From the NCBI RefSeq assembly GCF_017832355.1, contig NZ_JAFIBY010000002.1:496001-560000 (forward strand): a stretch of DNA of 64,000 bases, read 5' to 3'. The notes beneath the pieces were generated by a model. It was given only the letters and a program-made list of their open reading frames with translations, had not been told where the DNA came from and did no database searches. Source of the DNA: Serratia sp. PL17 (GTDB lineage Bacteria; Pseudomonadota; Gammaproteobacteria; Enterobacterales; Enterobacteriaceae). The stretch's first letter is position 1. Each line of letters starts with the position of its first letter. Both the position numbers and the translations under genes were made by a program. Below are positions 54,397 through 64,000 of the stretch, in pieces.

Positions 54397-55068
54397 ATGC
54401 AGTACCCGATTAATGAAATGTTCCAAACCTTGCAGGGCGAAGGCTTTTTCACCGGCGTTCCGGCCATTTTCATTCGCCTGCAGGGCTGCCCGGTAGGATG
54501 CAGCTGGTGCGACACCAAACATACCTGGGAAAAGGAAGCCAATCGGGAAGTCGACATGCAGCGGATCTTGGTAAAAACCGAAGAAAGCGACGCCTGGGGC
54601 AGTGCCAGTGCCGAACAGTTGCTGGGGGTGATGCGCCAGCAGGGCTATACCGCACGCCATGTAGTGATCACCGGTGGTGAGCCTTGTATTTACGATCTCG
54701 TCCCGCTGACCCAATTGCTGGAAGATAACGGCTACGGCTGCCAGATTGAAACCAGCGGCACCCATGAGATCCAATGCTCGGCGAAAACCTGGGTGACGGT
54801 TTCCCCCAAAGTGAATATGCGCGGCGGCATGAAGGTGTTGGATCAGGCTTTGCAGCGTGCTGATGAAGTGAAGCACCCAGTGGGACGCGAGCGTGATATT
54901 GAAGCTCTGGATGCGCTGCTGGCAACGCTGCACGATGAAAAACCGCGGATTATTGCGTTACAGCCGATCAGTCAAAAGGAAGAGGCGACGCGCCTGTGCA
55001 TTGAAACCTGTATAGCGCGCAACTGGCGCTTGTCGATGCAGACGCATAAGTATTTGAATATTGCTTAA
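54397..55068 (+). CDS. queE: 7-carboxy-7-deazaguanine synthase QueE
   Basis: QueE is a radical SAM enzyme that rearranges 6-carboxytetrahydropterin to 7-carboxy-7-deazaguanine in queuosine synthesis. The 223-residue product begins MQYPINEMFQTLQGEGFFTG. Its cluster motif is GCPVGCSWCDTKHTW, the enterobacterial form with a short CxxxCxxC spacing. VVITGGEPCIYDL and TSGTHEIQC follow. It is convergent with queD, its pathway predecessor, 139 bases away. Confidence 0.97.
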   Translation: MQYPINEMFQTLQGEGFFTGVPAIFIRLQGCPVGCSWCDTKHTWEKEANREVDMQRILVKTEESDAWGSASAEQLLGVMRQQGYTARHVVITGGEPCIYDLVPLTQLLEDNGYGCQIETSGTHEIQCSAKTWVTVSPKVNMRGGMKVLDQALQRADEVKHPVGRERDIEALDALLATLHDEKPRIIALQPISQKEEATRLCIETCIARNWRLSMQTHKYLNIA

Positions 55069-55077
55069 GAACGGTTA

Positions 55078-55207
55078 AACCCGATCTCCAAAATAATGGG
55101 AGTGGCATCAAGGCAGACAGCAAACGACGCCCGATGAGCTGACATGGGTCAGTGATTCGGGTGAGTGAGCGCAGCCAACACCGATGCCACTTCAAGTATG
55201 AAGGAAC
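55078..55207. repeat. Copy of the intergenic palindromic repeat between queE and queD
   Basis: The 130-bp element shares GTGATTCGGGTGA and GCAGCCAACACCGATGC and CTTCAAGTATGAAGG with the copy at 42894-43018, but its left half and outer ends have diverged. It fills the gap between the 3' ends of the convergent queE and queD genes. Confidence 0.8.
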
Positions 55208-55567
55208 TCAGCCTTTATATACGCATCCTGCGGTACAAGTCTCTTTCACCATCACCGCAGTCAGTTCCGGCAACTGGGGTTTGAGCTGCTGCCAGATCCA
55301 GGCGGCTAGGACTTCGCTGGTGGGATTTTCCAATCCTGGAATATCGTTCAGATAGTGGTGATCCAAGCGCTCCCAAATCGGGGAGAACACGGCTTTAAGC
55401 TCGGCGAAATCCATCACCCAACCGGTGTGAGCATCTACTTCACCGGTCACTTCCAGACGCACCATAAACGAATGCCCGTGCAGACGGCCGCACTTATGGC
55501 CCTCCGCTACGTTCGGCAGGCGATGTGCGGCTTCAAACTGAAAATCTTTAAACAGCGTGGTTGCCAT
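55208..55567 (-). CDS. queD: 6-carboxytetrahydropterin synthase QueD
   Basis: QueD converts 7,8-dihydroneopterin triphosphate to 6-carboxytetrahydropterin, the first dedicated step toward queuosine. The 119-residue product has zinc-binding histidines in FEAAHRLP and LHGHSFMV, the catalytic cysteine in [10 protein letters not shown], and [13 protein letters not shown]. It is divergent from cysJ and convergent with queE, matching the E. coli neighbourhood. Confidence 0.96.
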   Translation of the reverse strand: MATTLFKDFQFEAAHRLPNVAEGHKCGRLHGHSFMVRLEVTGEVDAHTGWVMDFAELKAVFSPIWERLDHHYLNDIPGLENPTSEVLAAWIWQQLKPQLPELTAVMVKETCTAGCVYKG

Positions 55568-56004
55568 TATTACGGCCTCATTGACTCAAAAACCGCCGAA
55601 GTTTACCGGAAACGGAGCTTGCTTGCCATTTATACCGCTTTAGTCTACGGGTCGTGCTGAAAAAGTCGCATTAACACTTTTTTTGTTTGGTCTAAGTCAG
55701 ACCTATCGATTGGAGTAATGAGCGGTAAATGCGATTCATTCAATAAACGTTAAAAAAAGACGCTTGTTATCATAGGGATAAAAATCCTTCTTTAACGTTT
55801 TAATCGTTATGGCTTACCAGAAAAACAGCTTAGTCATTTTAGTTATTATTTATTGCTATCCCTTATTTAATCGTTGCTAATCTGCTCGGTAACCTTACAA
55901 ACTCTCCTGATCTTTTCAGGATCGCAGACTGAACGAAAAGACAGCGACTGACACTGGCGAGCACCTGGCTGCATAGGTGCCAAGTATAGGAAATAAGTAC
56001 CGCA
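55568..56004. other. Divergent queD-cysJ regulatory region (437 bp)
   Basis: No gene is visible. The region is AT-rich from 55670 to 55880, as expected for a CysB-controlled promoter of cysJIH. A hairpin TCCTGA-TCTTT-TCAGGA at 55905-55921 lies in the probable cysJ leader. I could not place CysB sites or promoter boxes with confidence. Confidence 0.5.
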
Positions 56005-57804
56005 ATGACGACTCAGGTTCCTCCAACATCTTTGCTCCCGCTGACGCCCGAACAGCTGGCGCGCCTGCAGGCGACGATTGGTGAATATTCACCAACGCAG
56101 CTGGCGTGGCTGTCAGGTTATTTCTGGGGAATGGTTAATCAACAGCCTGGTGCCGTAGCTATTGCGCCGGTGGCTTCTGCCGCCGCCAGTATCACGCTGA
56201 TTTCCGCGTCGCAGACCGGCAATGCACGCCGTCTGGCCGAACAGTTGCGTGACGATCTGTTGGCTGCCAAATTGAGCGTCACCCTGGTGAATGCCGGGGA
56301 CTACAAATTCAAGCAAATTGCCCAAGAACGTTTGTTGGTGATCGTCGCCTCCACACAGGGGGAAGGCGAGCCAGCGGAAGAGGCAGTGGCACTGCACAAA
56401 TTCTTGTTCTCAAAGAAAGCGCCCAAGCTTAACGAGACCGCATTTGCGGTATTCGGATTGGGGGATACGTCCTATGAGAACTTCTGCCAATCGGGCAAAG
56501 ACTTCGACAGCAAACTGGCCGAATTGGGTGCTGAGCGCCTGGTCGAACGGGTTGACGCCGATGTGGAATATCAGGAACTGGCTGCCGCCTGGCGCAAACA
56601 GGTTGTGGAAGTACTGAAAGCGCGCGCTCCGGCTGAAAATGCGGCGCCGGGGGTACTGGCCAGCGGTGCTGTCGATCTGCTTGATAGCAGCCCGTACAGC
56701 AAGGAACAGCCACTGACTGCACAATTGGCGGTGAAGCAAAAAATTACGGGCCGTGCGTCCGATAAAGATGTTCGCCATATCGAGATCGACTTGGGTGATT
56801 CTGGCCTGCGTTACCGGCCGGGTGATGCTCTGGGTGTGTGGTTCGATAATGACCCCGCGCTGGTCGAGGAATTGGTGCAACTGCTGTGGCTGAAAGGCGA
56901 CGAACCGGTGGACGTCGAGGGTAAAACGTTGCCGCTTTCGCACGCATTGCGCAGCCATTTTGAACTGACGCAGAACACCACACTGATCGTCGACAAATAC
57001 GCGGCCCTGTCGCGCGACGAGAAATTGATTGGCCTGCTGGCGGATAAAGCTGCGTTGCAGCATTACGCGCACAACACGCCGATTGTTGACATGGTGCGTC
57101 AGGCCCCGGCCGATCTCAACGCCGAACAGTTGATTGGTCTGCTGCGTCCGCTGACGCCGCGCCTGTACTCCATTGCTTCCTCGCAGGCCGAGAACGAAAA
57201 CGAAGTCCACGTTACCGTGGGCGTGGTGCGTTACGACATCAATGGTCGTGCCCGTGCCGGTGGCGCCTCCAGTTTCCTGGCCGATCGCCTGGAAGAAGAC
57301 GGCGATGTGCGGGTTTTCATTGAGCATAACGATAACTTCCGTCTGCCGGCTAACCCGGAAACGCCAGTCATCATGATTGGTCCTGGTACTGGCATTGCGC
57401 CGTTCCGCGCCTTTATGCAACAACGAGACGCTGACGGTGCCGGTGGCAAGAACTGGTTGTTCTTTGGCAATCCGCACTTTACTGAGGATTTCCTGTATCA
57501 GGTCGAATGGCAGCGTTATGTGAAGGATGGCTTACTGACCCGCATTGATCTGGCTTGGTCGCGCGACCAACAACATAAAGTTTACGTACAAGATAAGCTG
57601 CGCGAACAGGGCGCAGAGGTGTGGCGCTGGATCCAGGAAGGCGCGCACATTTACGTCTGTGGCGATGCGAACCGCATGGCGAAAGACGTGGAAAACACAT
57701 TACTGGAACTGGTGGCCGAGCACGGTGGCATGGATACCGAGCTGGCGGATGAATTTTTAAGTGAGCTGCGCCTTGAGCGCCGTTATCAGCGAGATGTTTA
57801 CTGA
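56005..57804 (+). CDS. cysJ: NADPH:sulfite reductase flavoprotein subunit CysJ
   Basis: CysJ passes electrons from NADPH through FAD and FMN to CysI in assimilatory sulfite reduction. The 599-residue product has an N-terminal flavodoxin domain ([39 protein letters not shown]), an FAD-binding domain with RLYSIASSQ, and an NADPH domain with [12 protein letters not shown] and [13 protein letters not shown]. The C-terminus ERRYQRDVY is conserved. Its stop overlaps the cysI start. Confidence 0.98.
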   Translation: MTTQVPPTSLLPLTPEQLARLQATIGEYSPTQLAWLSGYFWGMVNQQPGAVAIAPVASAAASITLISASQTGNARRLAEQLRDDLLAAKLSVTLVNAGDYKFKQIAQERLLVIVASTQGEGEPAEEAVALHKFLFSKKAPKLNETAFAVFGLGDTSYENFCQSGKDFDSKLAELGAERLVERVDADVEYQELAAAWRKQVVEVLKARAPAENAAPGVLASGAVDLLDSSPYSKEQPLTAQLAVKQKITGRASDKDVRHIEIDLGDSGLRYRPGDALGVWFDNDPALVEELVQLLWLKGDEPVDVEGKTLPLSHALRSHFELTQNTTLIVDKYAALSRDEKLIGLLADKAALQHYAHNTPIVDMVRQAPADLNAEQLIGLLRPLTPRLYSIASSQAENENEVHVTVGVVRYDINGRARAGGASSFLADRLEEDGDVRVFIEHNDNFRLPANPETPVIMIGPGTGIAPFRAFMQQRDADGAGGKNWLFFGNPHFTEDFLYQVEWQRYVKDGLLTRIDLAWSRDQQHKVYVQDKLREQGAEVWRWIQEGAHIYVCGDANRMAKDVENTLLELVAEHGGMDTELADEFLSELRLERRYQRDVY

Positions 57805-59519
57805 TGAGTGATAAACACCCGGGGCCTCTGGTGGTTGAAGGCAAATTGGCCGATGCCGAGCGTTTGAAGAAAGAAAGTAACTTCTTACGCGGCACCATCG
57901 CTGAAGATTTAAAGGACGGCCTGACCGGCGGTTTTACCGGCGACAACTTCCTGCTGATCCGTTTTCACGGCATGTACCAACAGGATGACCGCGATATTCG
58001 CGCCGAACGTGCCGAGCAGAAGCTGGAACCGCGCCACGCGATGATGCTGCGCTGCCGTCTGCCGGGGGGCATTATCTCTCCGCAGCAGTGGCTGGGCATT
58101 GATAAGTTCGCACAGGAAAGCACCTTGTACGGCAGCATTCGTATTACTAACCGTCAGACCTTCCAGTTCCATGGCATTGTGAAGGGCAACGTTAAACCGG
58201 TTCACCAACTGTTGAGCCGTTTGGGGTTGGACGCGCTGGCGACCGCTAACGACGTTAACCGCAACGTGCTCTGTACCTCTAACCCGGTGGAGTCCGAGCT
58301 GCATCAGGAAGCCTACGAGTGGGCGAAGAAGATTTCTGAACACCTGTTACCCCGTACCCGTGCCTATGCGGAAGTATGGCTGGATCAGGAAAAAGTGGCG
58401 ACAACCGACGAAGAACCGATCCTCGGTGCGACCTATCTGCCGCGCAAGTTCAAAACGACGGTGGTGATCCCGCCGCAAAACGATGTCGATCTGCATGCCA
58501 ACGACATGAACTTTGTCGCGATCGCCAAACATGGCAAGCTGGTGGGCTTCAACCTACTGGTGGGCGGTGGCCTGTCGATTGAACACGGCAACAAGAAAAC
58601 CTATGCACGCCAGGCCAGTGAGTTCGGCTATATCCCGTTGGAACATACGTTGGCCGTTGCCGAGGCGGTGGTGACCACCCAACGTGACTGGGGTAACCGT
58701 ACCGATCGCAAAAATGCCAAAACCAAATACACCCTGGAACGCGTCGGGGTTGATACGTTCCGCGCCGAAGTGGAAAAACGCGCCGGTATCACCTTTGAGC
58801 CGATCCGCCCGTATGAATTCACCGGCCGCGGTGATCGTATTGGCTGGGTGAAAGGTATTGATAACCAATGGCACCTGACGCTGTTTATCGAGAACGGTCG
58901 CCTGTTGGACTATCCGGGGCGTCCGCTGAAAACCGGCATTGCCGAGATCGCCAGGATCCACAAAGGCGATTTCCGTCTGACCGCTAACCAGAACCTGATC
59001 GTTGCCGGCGTGCCGGAAAGCGAGAAGGAGAAGATCGAAGCTGTGGCGCGGGATCATGGTCTGATCGACGATGGTATCAGCGTTCAGCGTCAAAATTCGA
59101 TGGCCTGTGTCTCCTTCCCGACCTGCCCACTCGCAATGGCAGAGGCGGAGCGCTTCCTGCCGGAGTTTGTTACCAAGGTCGAAGGGATCCTGCATCGGCA
59201 TGGCGTAGGCGATGAGCATATTGTCTTGCGCATCACCGGTTGCCCGAACGGTTGCGGCCGCGCGCTGCTGGCGGAAATTGGCCTGGTGGGTAAAGCGGTT
59301 GGTCGCTATAACCTGCATTTGGGCGGCAACCGGGAAGGCACACGCATTCCGCGCATGTACCGTGAAAATATTAACGAAGAAGAAATTCTGCGAGAGATTG
59401 ACCAACTGGTGGGCCGCTGGGCCACAGAACGCAAGGCGGGGGAAGGTTTTGGTGACTTCACCATCCGCGCCGGTGTGGTTAAGCCGGTGGTTGATCCGGC
59501 GCAGGATTTCTGGGACTGA
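57804..59519 (+). CDS. cysI: Sulfite reductase hemoprotein subunit CysI
   Basis: CysI reduces sulfite to sulfide at a coupled siroheme-4Fe4S centre. The 571-residue product has two sulfite-reductase repeats. The cluster cysteines are in [14 protein letters not shown] and [14 protein letters not shown]. Siroheme comes from CysG, encoded 2.3 kb downstream. Its ATG overlaps the last base of cysJ. The spacer to cysH (119 bases) contains an intergenic repeat. Confidence 0.98.
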   Translation: MSDKHPGPLVVEGKLADAERLKKESNFLRGTIAEDLKDGLTGGFTGDNFLLIRFHGMYQQDDRDIRAERAEQKLEPRHAMMLRCRLPGGIISPQQWLGIDKFAQESTLYGSIRITNRQTFQFHGIVKGNVKPVHQLLSRLGLDALATANDVNRNVLCTSNPVESELHQEAYEWAKKISEHLLPRTRAYAEVWLDQEKVATTDEEPILGATYLPRKFKTTVVIPPQNDVDLHANDMNFVAIAKHGKLVGFNLLVGGGLSIEHGNKKTYARQASEFGYIPLEHTLAVAEAVVTTQRDWGNRTDRKNAKTKYTLERVGVDTFRAEVEKRAGITFEPIRPYEFTGRGDRIGWVKGIDNQWHLTLFIENGRLLDYPGRPLKTGIAEIARIHKGDFRLTANQNLIVAGVPESEKEKIEAVARDHGLIDDGISVQRQNSMACVSFPTCPLAMAEAERFLPEFVTKVEGILHRHGVGDEHIVLRITGCPNGCGRALLAEIGLVGKAVGRYNLHLGGNREGTRIPRMYRENINEEEILREIDQLVGRWATERKAGEGFGDFTIRAGVVKPVVDPAQDFWD

Positions 59520-59529
59520 GCGAGCGAGT

Positions 59530-59611
59530 TATACCCTAAATACTGGGTGTTGCATCAACCGGGTAAGTGAACGCAACCCACTCAGAGGCAACATCAAGTA
59601 TGACGGGTATA
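59530..59611. repeat. Short copy of the TATACCC/GGGTATA repeat inside the cysJIH operon
   Basis: The 82-bp element begins TATACCCTAAATACTGGGTG and ends CAAGTATGACGGGTATA with perfectly inverted 7-base termini. The central hairpin of the long form is missing. It ends 28 bases upstream of the cysH ATG and so is part of the operon mRNA. Confidence 0.85.
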
Positions 59612-59638
59612 GGATTCAAGAATCAGGAGGCAGACAAC

Positions 59639-60373
59639 ATGGCTGAATTCAATCTGGCAGAGCTGAATGCGCTGCCCAAATCTGGGCAAGCATTGGCACT
59701 GGCTGTCGTTAATGGTCAGTTGGAAACCCTTTCCGCCGAGCAACGTGTGGAGTGGGCACTGGAGCATCTGCCTGGCGAGTTTGTGCTCTCTTCAAGCTTT
59801 GGTATTCAGGCGGCGGTATGCCTACATCTGGTGACCAAGATCAAACCGGATATTCCCGTGATCCTCACTGATACCGGCTATCTGTTCCCAGAGACCTATC
59901 AGTTTATCGATCAGTTGACCGACAAACTGAAGCTGAATCTACAGGTATTCCGCGCCGAACAATCGCCTGCCTGGCAGGAAGCGCGCTACGGCAAACTGTG
60001 GGAGCAGGGCGTCGAGGGCATCGAGAAGTATAACCAGCTCAACAAAGTTGAGCCGATGAACCGTGCGCTGGAAACCTTGGGTGGACAGACTTGGTTTGCA
60101 GGGTTGCGCCGGGAACAATCGGGTAGTCGTGCCAACTTGCCGGTGTTAGCCGTACAGCGTGGGGTATTCAAAATTTTGCCGATTATCGACTGGGATAACC
60201 GCAAGATTTATCAATACTTGACCGAACACGGCCTGAGTTACCACCCGTTGTGGGAACAAGGTTATCTGTCTGTCGGGGATACTCACACGACGCAGAAATG
60301 GGAACCGGGGATGAGCGAGGAAGAAACGCGCTTCTTTGGCCTGAAGCGTGAGTGCGGTTTGCACGAAGGCTAA
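59639..60373 (+). CDS. cysH: PAPS reductase CysH
   Basis: CysH reduces 3'-phosphoadenylyl sulfate to sulfite with thioredoxin. The 244-residue product has the PP-loop region [10 protein letters not shown], the [12 protein letters not shown] segment, and the C-terminal catalytic cysteine in KRECGLHEG. The ATG at 59639 follows CAGGAGGCAG and aligns with the E. coli N-terminus. The open frame to 59567 crosses the intergenic repeat and is rejected. It is third in cysJIH. Confidence 0.97.
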   Translation: MAEFNLAELNALPKSGQALALAVVNGQLETLSAEQRVEWALEHLPGEFVLSSSFGIQAAVCLHLVTKIKPDIPVILTDTGYLFPETYQFIDQLTDKLKLNLQVFRAEQSPAWQEARYGKLWEQGVEGIEKYNQLNKVEPMNRALETLGGQTWFAGLRREQSGSRANLPVLAVQRGVFKILPIIDWDNRKIYQYLTEHGLSYHPLWEQGYLSVGDTHTTQKWEPGMSEEETRFFGLKRECGLHEG

Positions 60374-60391
60374 TGCCGTCAGCAACCCGCC

Positions 60392-60417
60392 AAGGGCTCA
60401 GCATGTGCTGGGCCCTT
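60392..60417. terminator. Hairpin between convergent cysH and iap
   Basis: AAGGGCTCAGCA-TG-TGCTGGGCCCTT is a 12-bp stem with one wobble pair, 19 bases after the cysH stop. ATTGTTT follows on the forward strand. Confidence 0.65.
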
Positions 60418-60433
60418 ATTGTTTCGGTGGGGG

Positions 60434-61507
60434 CTATTTTTTCTTTGGCACTTTCACCGGGTGCGCCTGTGCCAGCTCTTTGATCAGCGGCAGCAGGATC
60501 TGCACGCTCTCGCGACTGCGCTTGTCGATCCGTCCTGGTAAATTACGCTCCAGGTATTGCAGGTTATCGTATTGCGGGCGGTGCCAGCTCATGCCCTGCG
60601 GGAAGTGCGGGCTGACGGCACGCTGCTGATAACCGTCTTTATCGCCCAGCGACCAGTTGGTGGCTTCGACGGCCAGCACGGGAATACCGGCTTTATCAAA
60701 TACATCCTGATCGGAACAACAGCCGGTGCCTTTCGGGTGCGCCTTGCTGCCTGGGTTAGTGGCGGCGGCGATACCGTAGCGGTGGGCAATGTCCAGCGCG
60801 CGATCGCGGCTCTGCTTCGCCATTTTCGGCGGCGTTTTGAGACCTGCATTGAAGTACAGGCGATCGCCTGTAATCAGGCTGTCGAGGTTAATCACTAGCA
60901 CCGTGTTGCGTTTTTCCTCGGGACTCATGCGCTGCAGATAGTTCTGTGCGCCTTGCGAGCCAATTTCTTCTGCGCTGGTAGCGACAAAGCGCAGACCGTA
61001 CGCCGTGGGAATATTCTTCAGACGCTCCGCCAACTCCAGCATCACACCGACGCCAGAAGCATTGTCATCGACGCCCTGTAGCGTCAATCCACCGAGGTTG
61101 TTATCCAGGTCCGCGTCGCTTTGCGGCGTATAGGTATCAAAATGTGCCACGATCAGAATTTGTTGCGGGCTGCTGCCATTTTTCGCGGCGATCACTGAAC
61201 TGGCGGTGACGTTATTCCAGTTCTTTTTGCCGTCTTTGCTGGTGTAGATGTAGCGGGTATTGAAACTGCGGATGTCGCTCTGATAGCCCATTTTGCTGAA
61301 CTGCTGTTTCAGATAGTCTGCGGTGAGCAATTCCGCCGGGCTGCCCGCCATGCGGCCGGGGAAATAGGTGGCAATGTGACGGATCTGGTCAGCGGCAAAT
61401 TTGCCCATCGGGGCGTCCTTTGCAGACTGAGCGGCAGCCGAAACGCTGAAAACACCGCCGAGCACCGCTACCAGCAGGCCGGTTTTCAGATTAAAACGGG
61501 AAAACAT
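60434..61507 (-). CDS. iap: M28 aminopeptidase Iap (alkaline phosphatase isozyme conversion)
   Basis: Iap is a periplasmic zinc aminopeptidase; in E. coli it trims the N-terminal arginine of alkaline phosphatase. The 357-residue precursor has a signal peptide (GLLVAVLGGVFSVSAAAQ). Co-catalytic zinc ligands are in VAHFDTYT, GVDDNASGVGVMLE and ATSAEEIGSQGAQNY, with a further histidine in MSWHRPQYD. A Lys-rich tail ends the protein. It lies between cysH and cysG; in E. coli this interval carries the type I-E CRISPR-Cas locus, which is absent here. Confidence 0.93.
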   Translation of the reverse strand: MFSRFNLKTGLLVAVLGGVFSVSAAAQSAKDAPMGKFAADQIRHIATYFPGRMAGSPAELLTADYLKQQFSKMGYQSDIRSFNTRYIYTSKDGKKNWNNVTASSVIAAKNGSSPQQILIVAHFDTYTPQSDADLDNNLGGLTLQGVDDNASGVGVMLELAERLKNIPTAYGLRFVATSAEEIGSQGAQNYLQRMSPEEKRNTVLVINLDSLITGDRLYFNAGLKTPPKMAKQSRDRALDIAHRYGIAAATNPGSKAHPKGTGCCSDQDVFDKAGIPVLAVEATNWSLGDKDGYQQRAVSPHFPQGMSWHRPQYDNLQYLERNLPGRIDKRSRESVQILLPLIKELAQAHPVKVPKKK

Positions 61508-61670
61508 ACCGAAAAATCCTTCTTTGATATCGGTGAGACCGATTATTTATTGCGGTGTCCAGTATGAGACGCTGCGCGAGATTAAACAATTTCTCCCGCT
61601 CTTAAATTTGGTGCAAATGTGCAAACTTCCATCAGGGTTATCACCGCGTAAGCCCTATGCTGCGGCCTAT

Positions 61671-61700
61671 ATTCCATAAAGGAACTAGTCATTCCTTTTC
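61671..61700. promoter_or_regulatory. Possible CysB-type site upstream of cysG-cysD
   Basis: ATTCCATAAAGGAACTAGTC followed by ATTCC contains two interlocked TTCC/GGAA half-sites in the iap-cysG divergent region, about 70-100 bases before the cysG start. CysB sites are degenerate and this is a position-based guess only. Confidence 0.3.
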
Positions 61701-61768
61701 GTCATTTCAGAGGCCAAATCTCAGCCCGTATAGTCACACTATCTTCCTGCATATATGAAAAGGCTGTT

Positions 61769-63199
61769 GTGGACTATCTACCTATATTTGCCGACCTGAA
61801 ACAACGCCCGGTGTTGGTCGTTGGCGGCGGTGAAGTGGCTGCGCGCAAAGTTGATCTTCTCCTGCGCGCTGGGGCTGAAATACGGATAGTTGCGCAGTCA
61901 CTCTCGCCAATACTCGAACAATTACGTCAGCAGGGGCATATCCACTGGCTGGGGCAGGCTTTTGCCGCGCAGCAATTGGACGAGGTTTTTCTGGTGATCG
62001 CGGCGACTGACGACAGCGCGCTGAATGCGCAGGTATTTGCCGAAGCGGATAAACGCCGGGTGCTGGCTAACGTGGTTGATGATCAGCCGCGTTGCTCGTT
62101 TATTTTCCCGTCGATTATTGACCGTTCGCCACTGGTCGTGGCCGTCTCTTCGAGCGGTCAGGCACCCGTACTGGCGCGCATGCTGCGTGAAAAGCTTGAA
62201 GCTTTATTGCCCGCCAGCCTGGGGCAGATGGCTGAAGTCGCCGGGCGCTGGCGTGGCCAAGTGAAACACAAGCTGAATGCGATCGGCGAACGCCGTCGTT
62301 TTTGGGAGAAAACCTTCAGCGGCCGGTTCTCAACGTTGGTGGCCAGTGGTCAAACCGCAGAGGCTGAGCGGCAGTTGGAGCAAAACTTGCAGGAGTTCGC
62401 ATTGGGCAGCGAAGGCTCTCAGGGCGAAATTGCGCTGGTAGGGGCTGGCCCCGGCGATGTGGGATTACTGACCCTGCGTGGATTACAGGTGATGCAGCAA
62501 GCTGACGTGGTGCTGTATGACCATTTGGTCAGCGATGAGATTTTGGACTTGGTACGGCGTGACGCGGAACGCATCTGCGTGGGCAAACGTGCTGGCGCGC
62601 ATTCTGTGATTCAGGAAGAAACCAACCGTCTGCTGGTGGAGTTGGCGCAACAGGGCAAACGCGTGGTGCGGTTGAAGGGGGGCGATCCTTTTATCTTTGG
62701 CCGTGGTGGTGAAGAACTGCAGGTGGCTGCCGCCGCGGGTATTCCGTTCCAGGTGGTGCCGGGTGTGACCGCTGCTGCGGGGGCAACGGCCTATGCCGGT
62801 ATCCCACTGACGCACCGCGATCATGCGCAGAGCGTCACTTTTATTACCGGCCACTGCCGTCCCGACGGCGAGGGGTTGGATTGGGCAGATTTGGCGCGTG
62901 CGCGCCAGACACTGGCTATCTACATGGGCACCATGAAGGCGGCGGATATCAGCCAACGCCTGATTGCCCACGGTCGCGCAGCCACAACGCCGGTGGCGGT
63001 GATAAGCCGCGGTACGCGCGCGGATCAGCGGGTGCAAATCGGCACGCTGCAACAGCTTGAAGAATTAGCTCAACAGGCACCGTTACCGGCGCTGCTGGTG
63101 ATCGGCGAAGTGGTGGAATTGCATCACCAAATCGCCTGGTTTGGGCATCAACCGAAGGCGGAAGGGGTATCACGCCCAGCCGTCGTGAATTTGGCTTAA
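61769..63199 (+). CDS. cysG: Trifunctional siroheme synthase CysG
   Basis: CysG makes siroheme from uroporphyrinogen III. The 476-residue product has an N-terminal dehydrogenase/ferrochelatase half ([18 protein letters not shown] near residue 15, [18 protein letters not shown]). The C-terminal SAM-dependent methyltransferase half shows [33 protein letters not shown] and [16 protein letters not shown] at 61769 is the start, giving [10 protein letters not shown] as in E. coli CysG. It lies 9 bases before cysD, in a cysG-cysD arrangement that couples cofactor supply to sulfate assimilation. A second cysG next to nirBD, common in relatives, cannot be assessed here. Confidence 0.95.
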   Translation: MDYLPIFADLKQRPVLVVGGGEVAARKVDLLLRAGAEIRIVAQSLSPILEQLRQQGHIHWLGQAFAAQQLDEVFLVIAATDDSALNAQVFAEADKRRVLANVVDDQPRCSFIFPSIIDRSPLVVAVSSSGQAPVLARMLREKLEALLPASLGQMAEVAGRWRGQVKHKLNAIGERRRFWEKTFSGRFSTLVASGQTAEAERQLEQNLQEFALGSEGSQGEIALVGAGPGDVGLLTLRGLQVMQQADVVLYDHLVSDEILDLVRRDAERICVGKRAGAHSVIQEETNRLLVELAQQGKRVVRLKGGDPFIFGRGGEELQVAAAAGIPFQVVPGVTAAAGATAYAGIPLTHRDHAQSVTFITGHCRPDGEGLDWADLARARQTLAIYMGTMKAADISQRLIAHGRAATTPVAVISRGTRADQRVQIGTLQQLEELAQQAPLPALLVIGEVVELHHQIAWFGHQPKAEGVSRPAVVNLA

Positions 63200-63208
63200 G
63201 GATCTGTT

Positions 63209-64000
63209 ATGGACGAAAAACGACTCACTCATTTGCGGCAATTGGAGGCGGAGAGTATCCATATCATCCGTGAAGTCGCCGCTGAATTCGGCAACCCGGT
63301 GATGCTCTATTCCATCGGCAAAGACTCTTCCGTGATGCTGCACTTGGCGCGTAAGGCTTTTTACCCGGGTACGTTGCCGTTCCCGCTGCTGCATGTGGAT
63401 ACCGGTTGGAAATTCAGTGAAATGTACCAATTCCGTGACCGTACGGCCAAGGAGTACGGTTTCGAGCTGCTGATCCACAAAAACCCGGAAGGCGTGGCGA
63501 TGGGCATTAACCCGTTCGTTCACGGCAGCGCCAAGCACACCGATATCATGAAGACCGAAGGTCTGAAACAGGCACTGAACAAATACGGTTTTGACGCTGC
63601 CTTTGGCGGTGCTCGTCGTGATGAAGAGAAGTCACGCGCCAAAGAGCGTATTTATTCTTTCCGTGACCGCTTCCACCGTTGGGATCCGAAGAACCAACGT
63701 CCGGAGCTGTGGCACAACTATAATGGCCAGATCAACAAAGGCGAGAGCATCCGCGTGTTTCCATTGTCGAACTGGACCGAGCTAGACATCTGGCAATACA
63801 TCTTCCTGGAAAAGATCGACATCATTCCGCTGTACTTGGCGAAACCGCGTCCGGTGGTTGAGCGCGATGGCATGCTGCTGATGGTGGACGACGATCGTAT
63901 CGATCTGCAGCCGGGTGAAGTGATCAGTCAGCGTATGGTTCGCTTCCGTACGCTGGGTTGCTGGCCGTTGACCGGTGCGGTGGAGTCGGAGGCGGAAACG
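63209..64000 (+). CDS. cysD: Sulfate adenylyltransferase small subunit CysD (3' end outside window)
   Basis: CysD with the GTPase CysN makes adenosine 5'-phosphosulfate from sulfate and ATP. The first 264 codons are visible of a protein usually about 302 residues. It begins [20 protein letters not shown] and has the PP-loop [45 protein letters not shown], and near the end [22 protein letters not shown] precedes the ATG. It follows cysG by 9 bases and runs off the window, presumably into cysN and cysC. Confidence 0.97.
   Translation, partial: MDEKRLTHLRQLEAESIHIIREVAAEFGNPVMLYSIGKDSSVMLHLARKAFYPGTLPFPLLHVDTGWKFSEMYQFRDRTAKEYGFELLIHKNPEGVAMGINPFVHGSAKHTDIMKTEGLKQALNKYGFDAAFGGARRDEEKSRAKERIYSFRDRFHRWDPKNQRPELWHNYNGQINKGESIRVFPLSNWTELDIWQYIFLEKIDIIPLYLAKPRPVVERDGMLLMVDDDRIDLQPGEVISQRMVRFRTLGCWPLTGAVESEAET

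Overview
The window is ordinary gammaproteobacterial chromosome from a member of the Enterobacterales, most probably family Yersiniaceae and Serratia-like. The basis is the near-complete identity of the core proteins to their E. coli counterparts, a SecM arrest peptide, a complete fts/mur cluster with lpxC, secM and secA, and a gene order in which degP is followed directly by barA, relA, mazG, pyrG, eno and the cys genes. That order differs from E. coli K-12. Genus is an inference from remembered homologues; no search was run.

Layout. 1-12 kb: the division and cell-wall (dcw) cluster from the end of murF through mraY, murD, ftsW, murG, murC, ddlB, ftsQ, ftsA and ftsZ to lpxC, with mostly overlapping or abutting genes. 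12-18 kb: a reverse-strand DUF721 (DciA-like) gene, secM-secA-mutT, and the reverse operon coaE-zapD-yacG. 18-24.9 kb: guaC, the reverse type IV pilin operon ppdD-hofB-hofC, nadC, a decayed ampD and ampE. 24.9-34 kb: hemL, clcA, erpA, a small secreted protein, the mtnN-btuF-yadS operon, dgt, and degP with a near-consensus sigma-E promoter. 34-44.4 kb: barA, a decayed rlmD, relA, mazG, pyrG and eno.

44.4-54.3 kb is the accessory segment, lying between eno and queE. It holds a sulfide:quinone reductase-like flavoprotein, a DUF1641 protein and a methionine gamma-lyase broken by one extra G in a G6 tract. After these come a histidine-utilisation block (hutU-hutH-hutT) and an aromatic-acid-type MFS transporter with its own operator-like site. 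54.3-64 kb: queE, queD, cysJIH, iap, cysG and the start of cysD, covering queuosine precursor synthesis and assimilatory sulfate reduction.

Functional themes are peptidoglycan synthesis and septation, preprotein export, the stringent and envelope stress responses, sulfur metabolism (reductive assimilation at 56-64 kb and a possible catabolic/sulfide-oxidising module at 44.7-47.5 kb), and histidine catabolism. Three genes are broken: ampD (remnant), rlmD (remnant) and the methionine gamma-lyase (single-base frameshift). Two families of short intergenic palindromic repeats are scattered through the window. I see no phage, IS element, rRNA, tRNA or CRISPR array. The most promising uncharacterised items are the sulfide/methionine module, the DUF721 gene inside the lpxC-secM interval, and the inferred co-regulation of the MFS transporter with hut.
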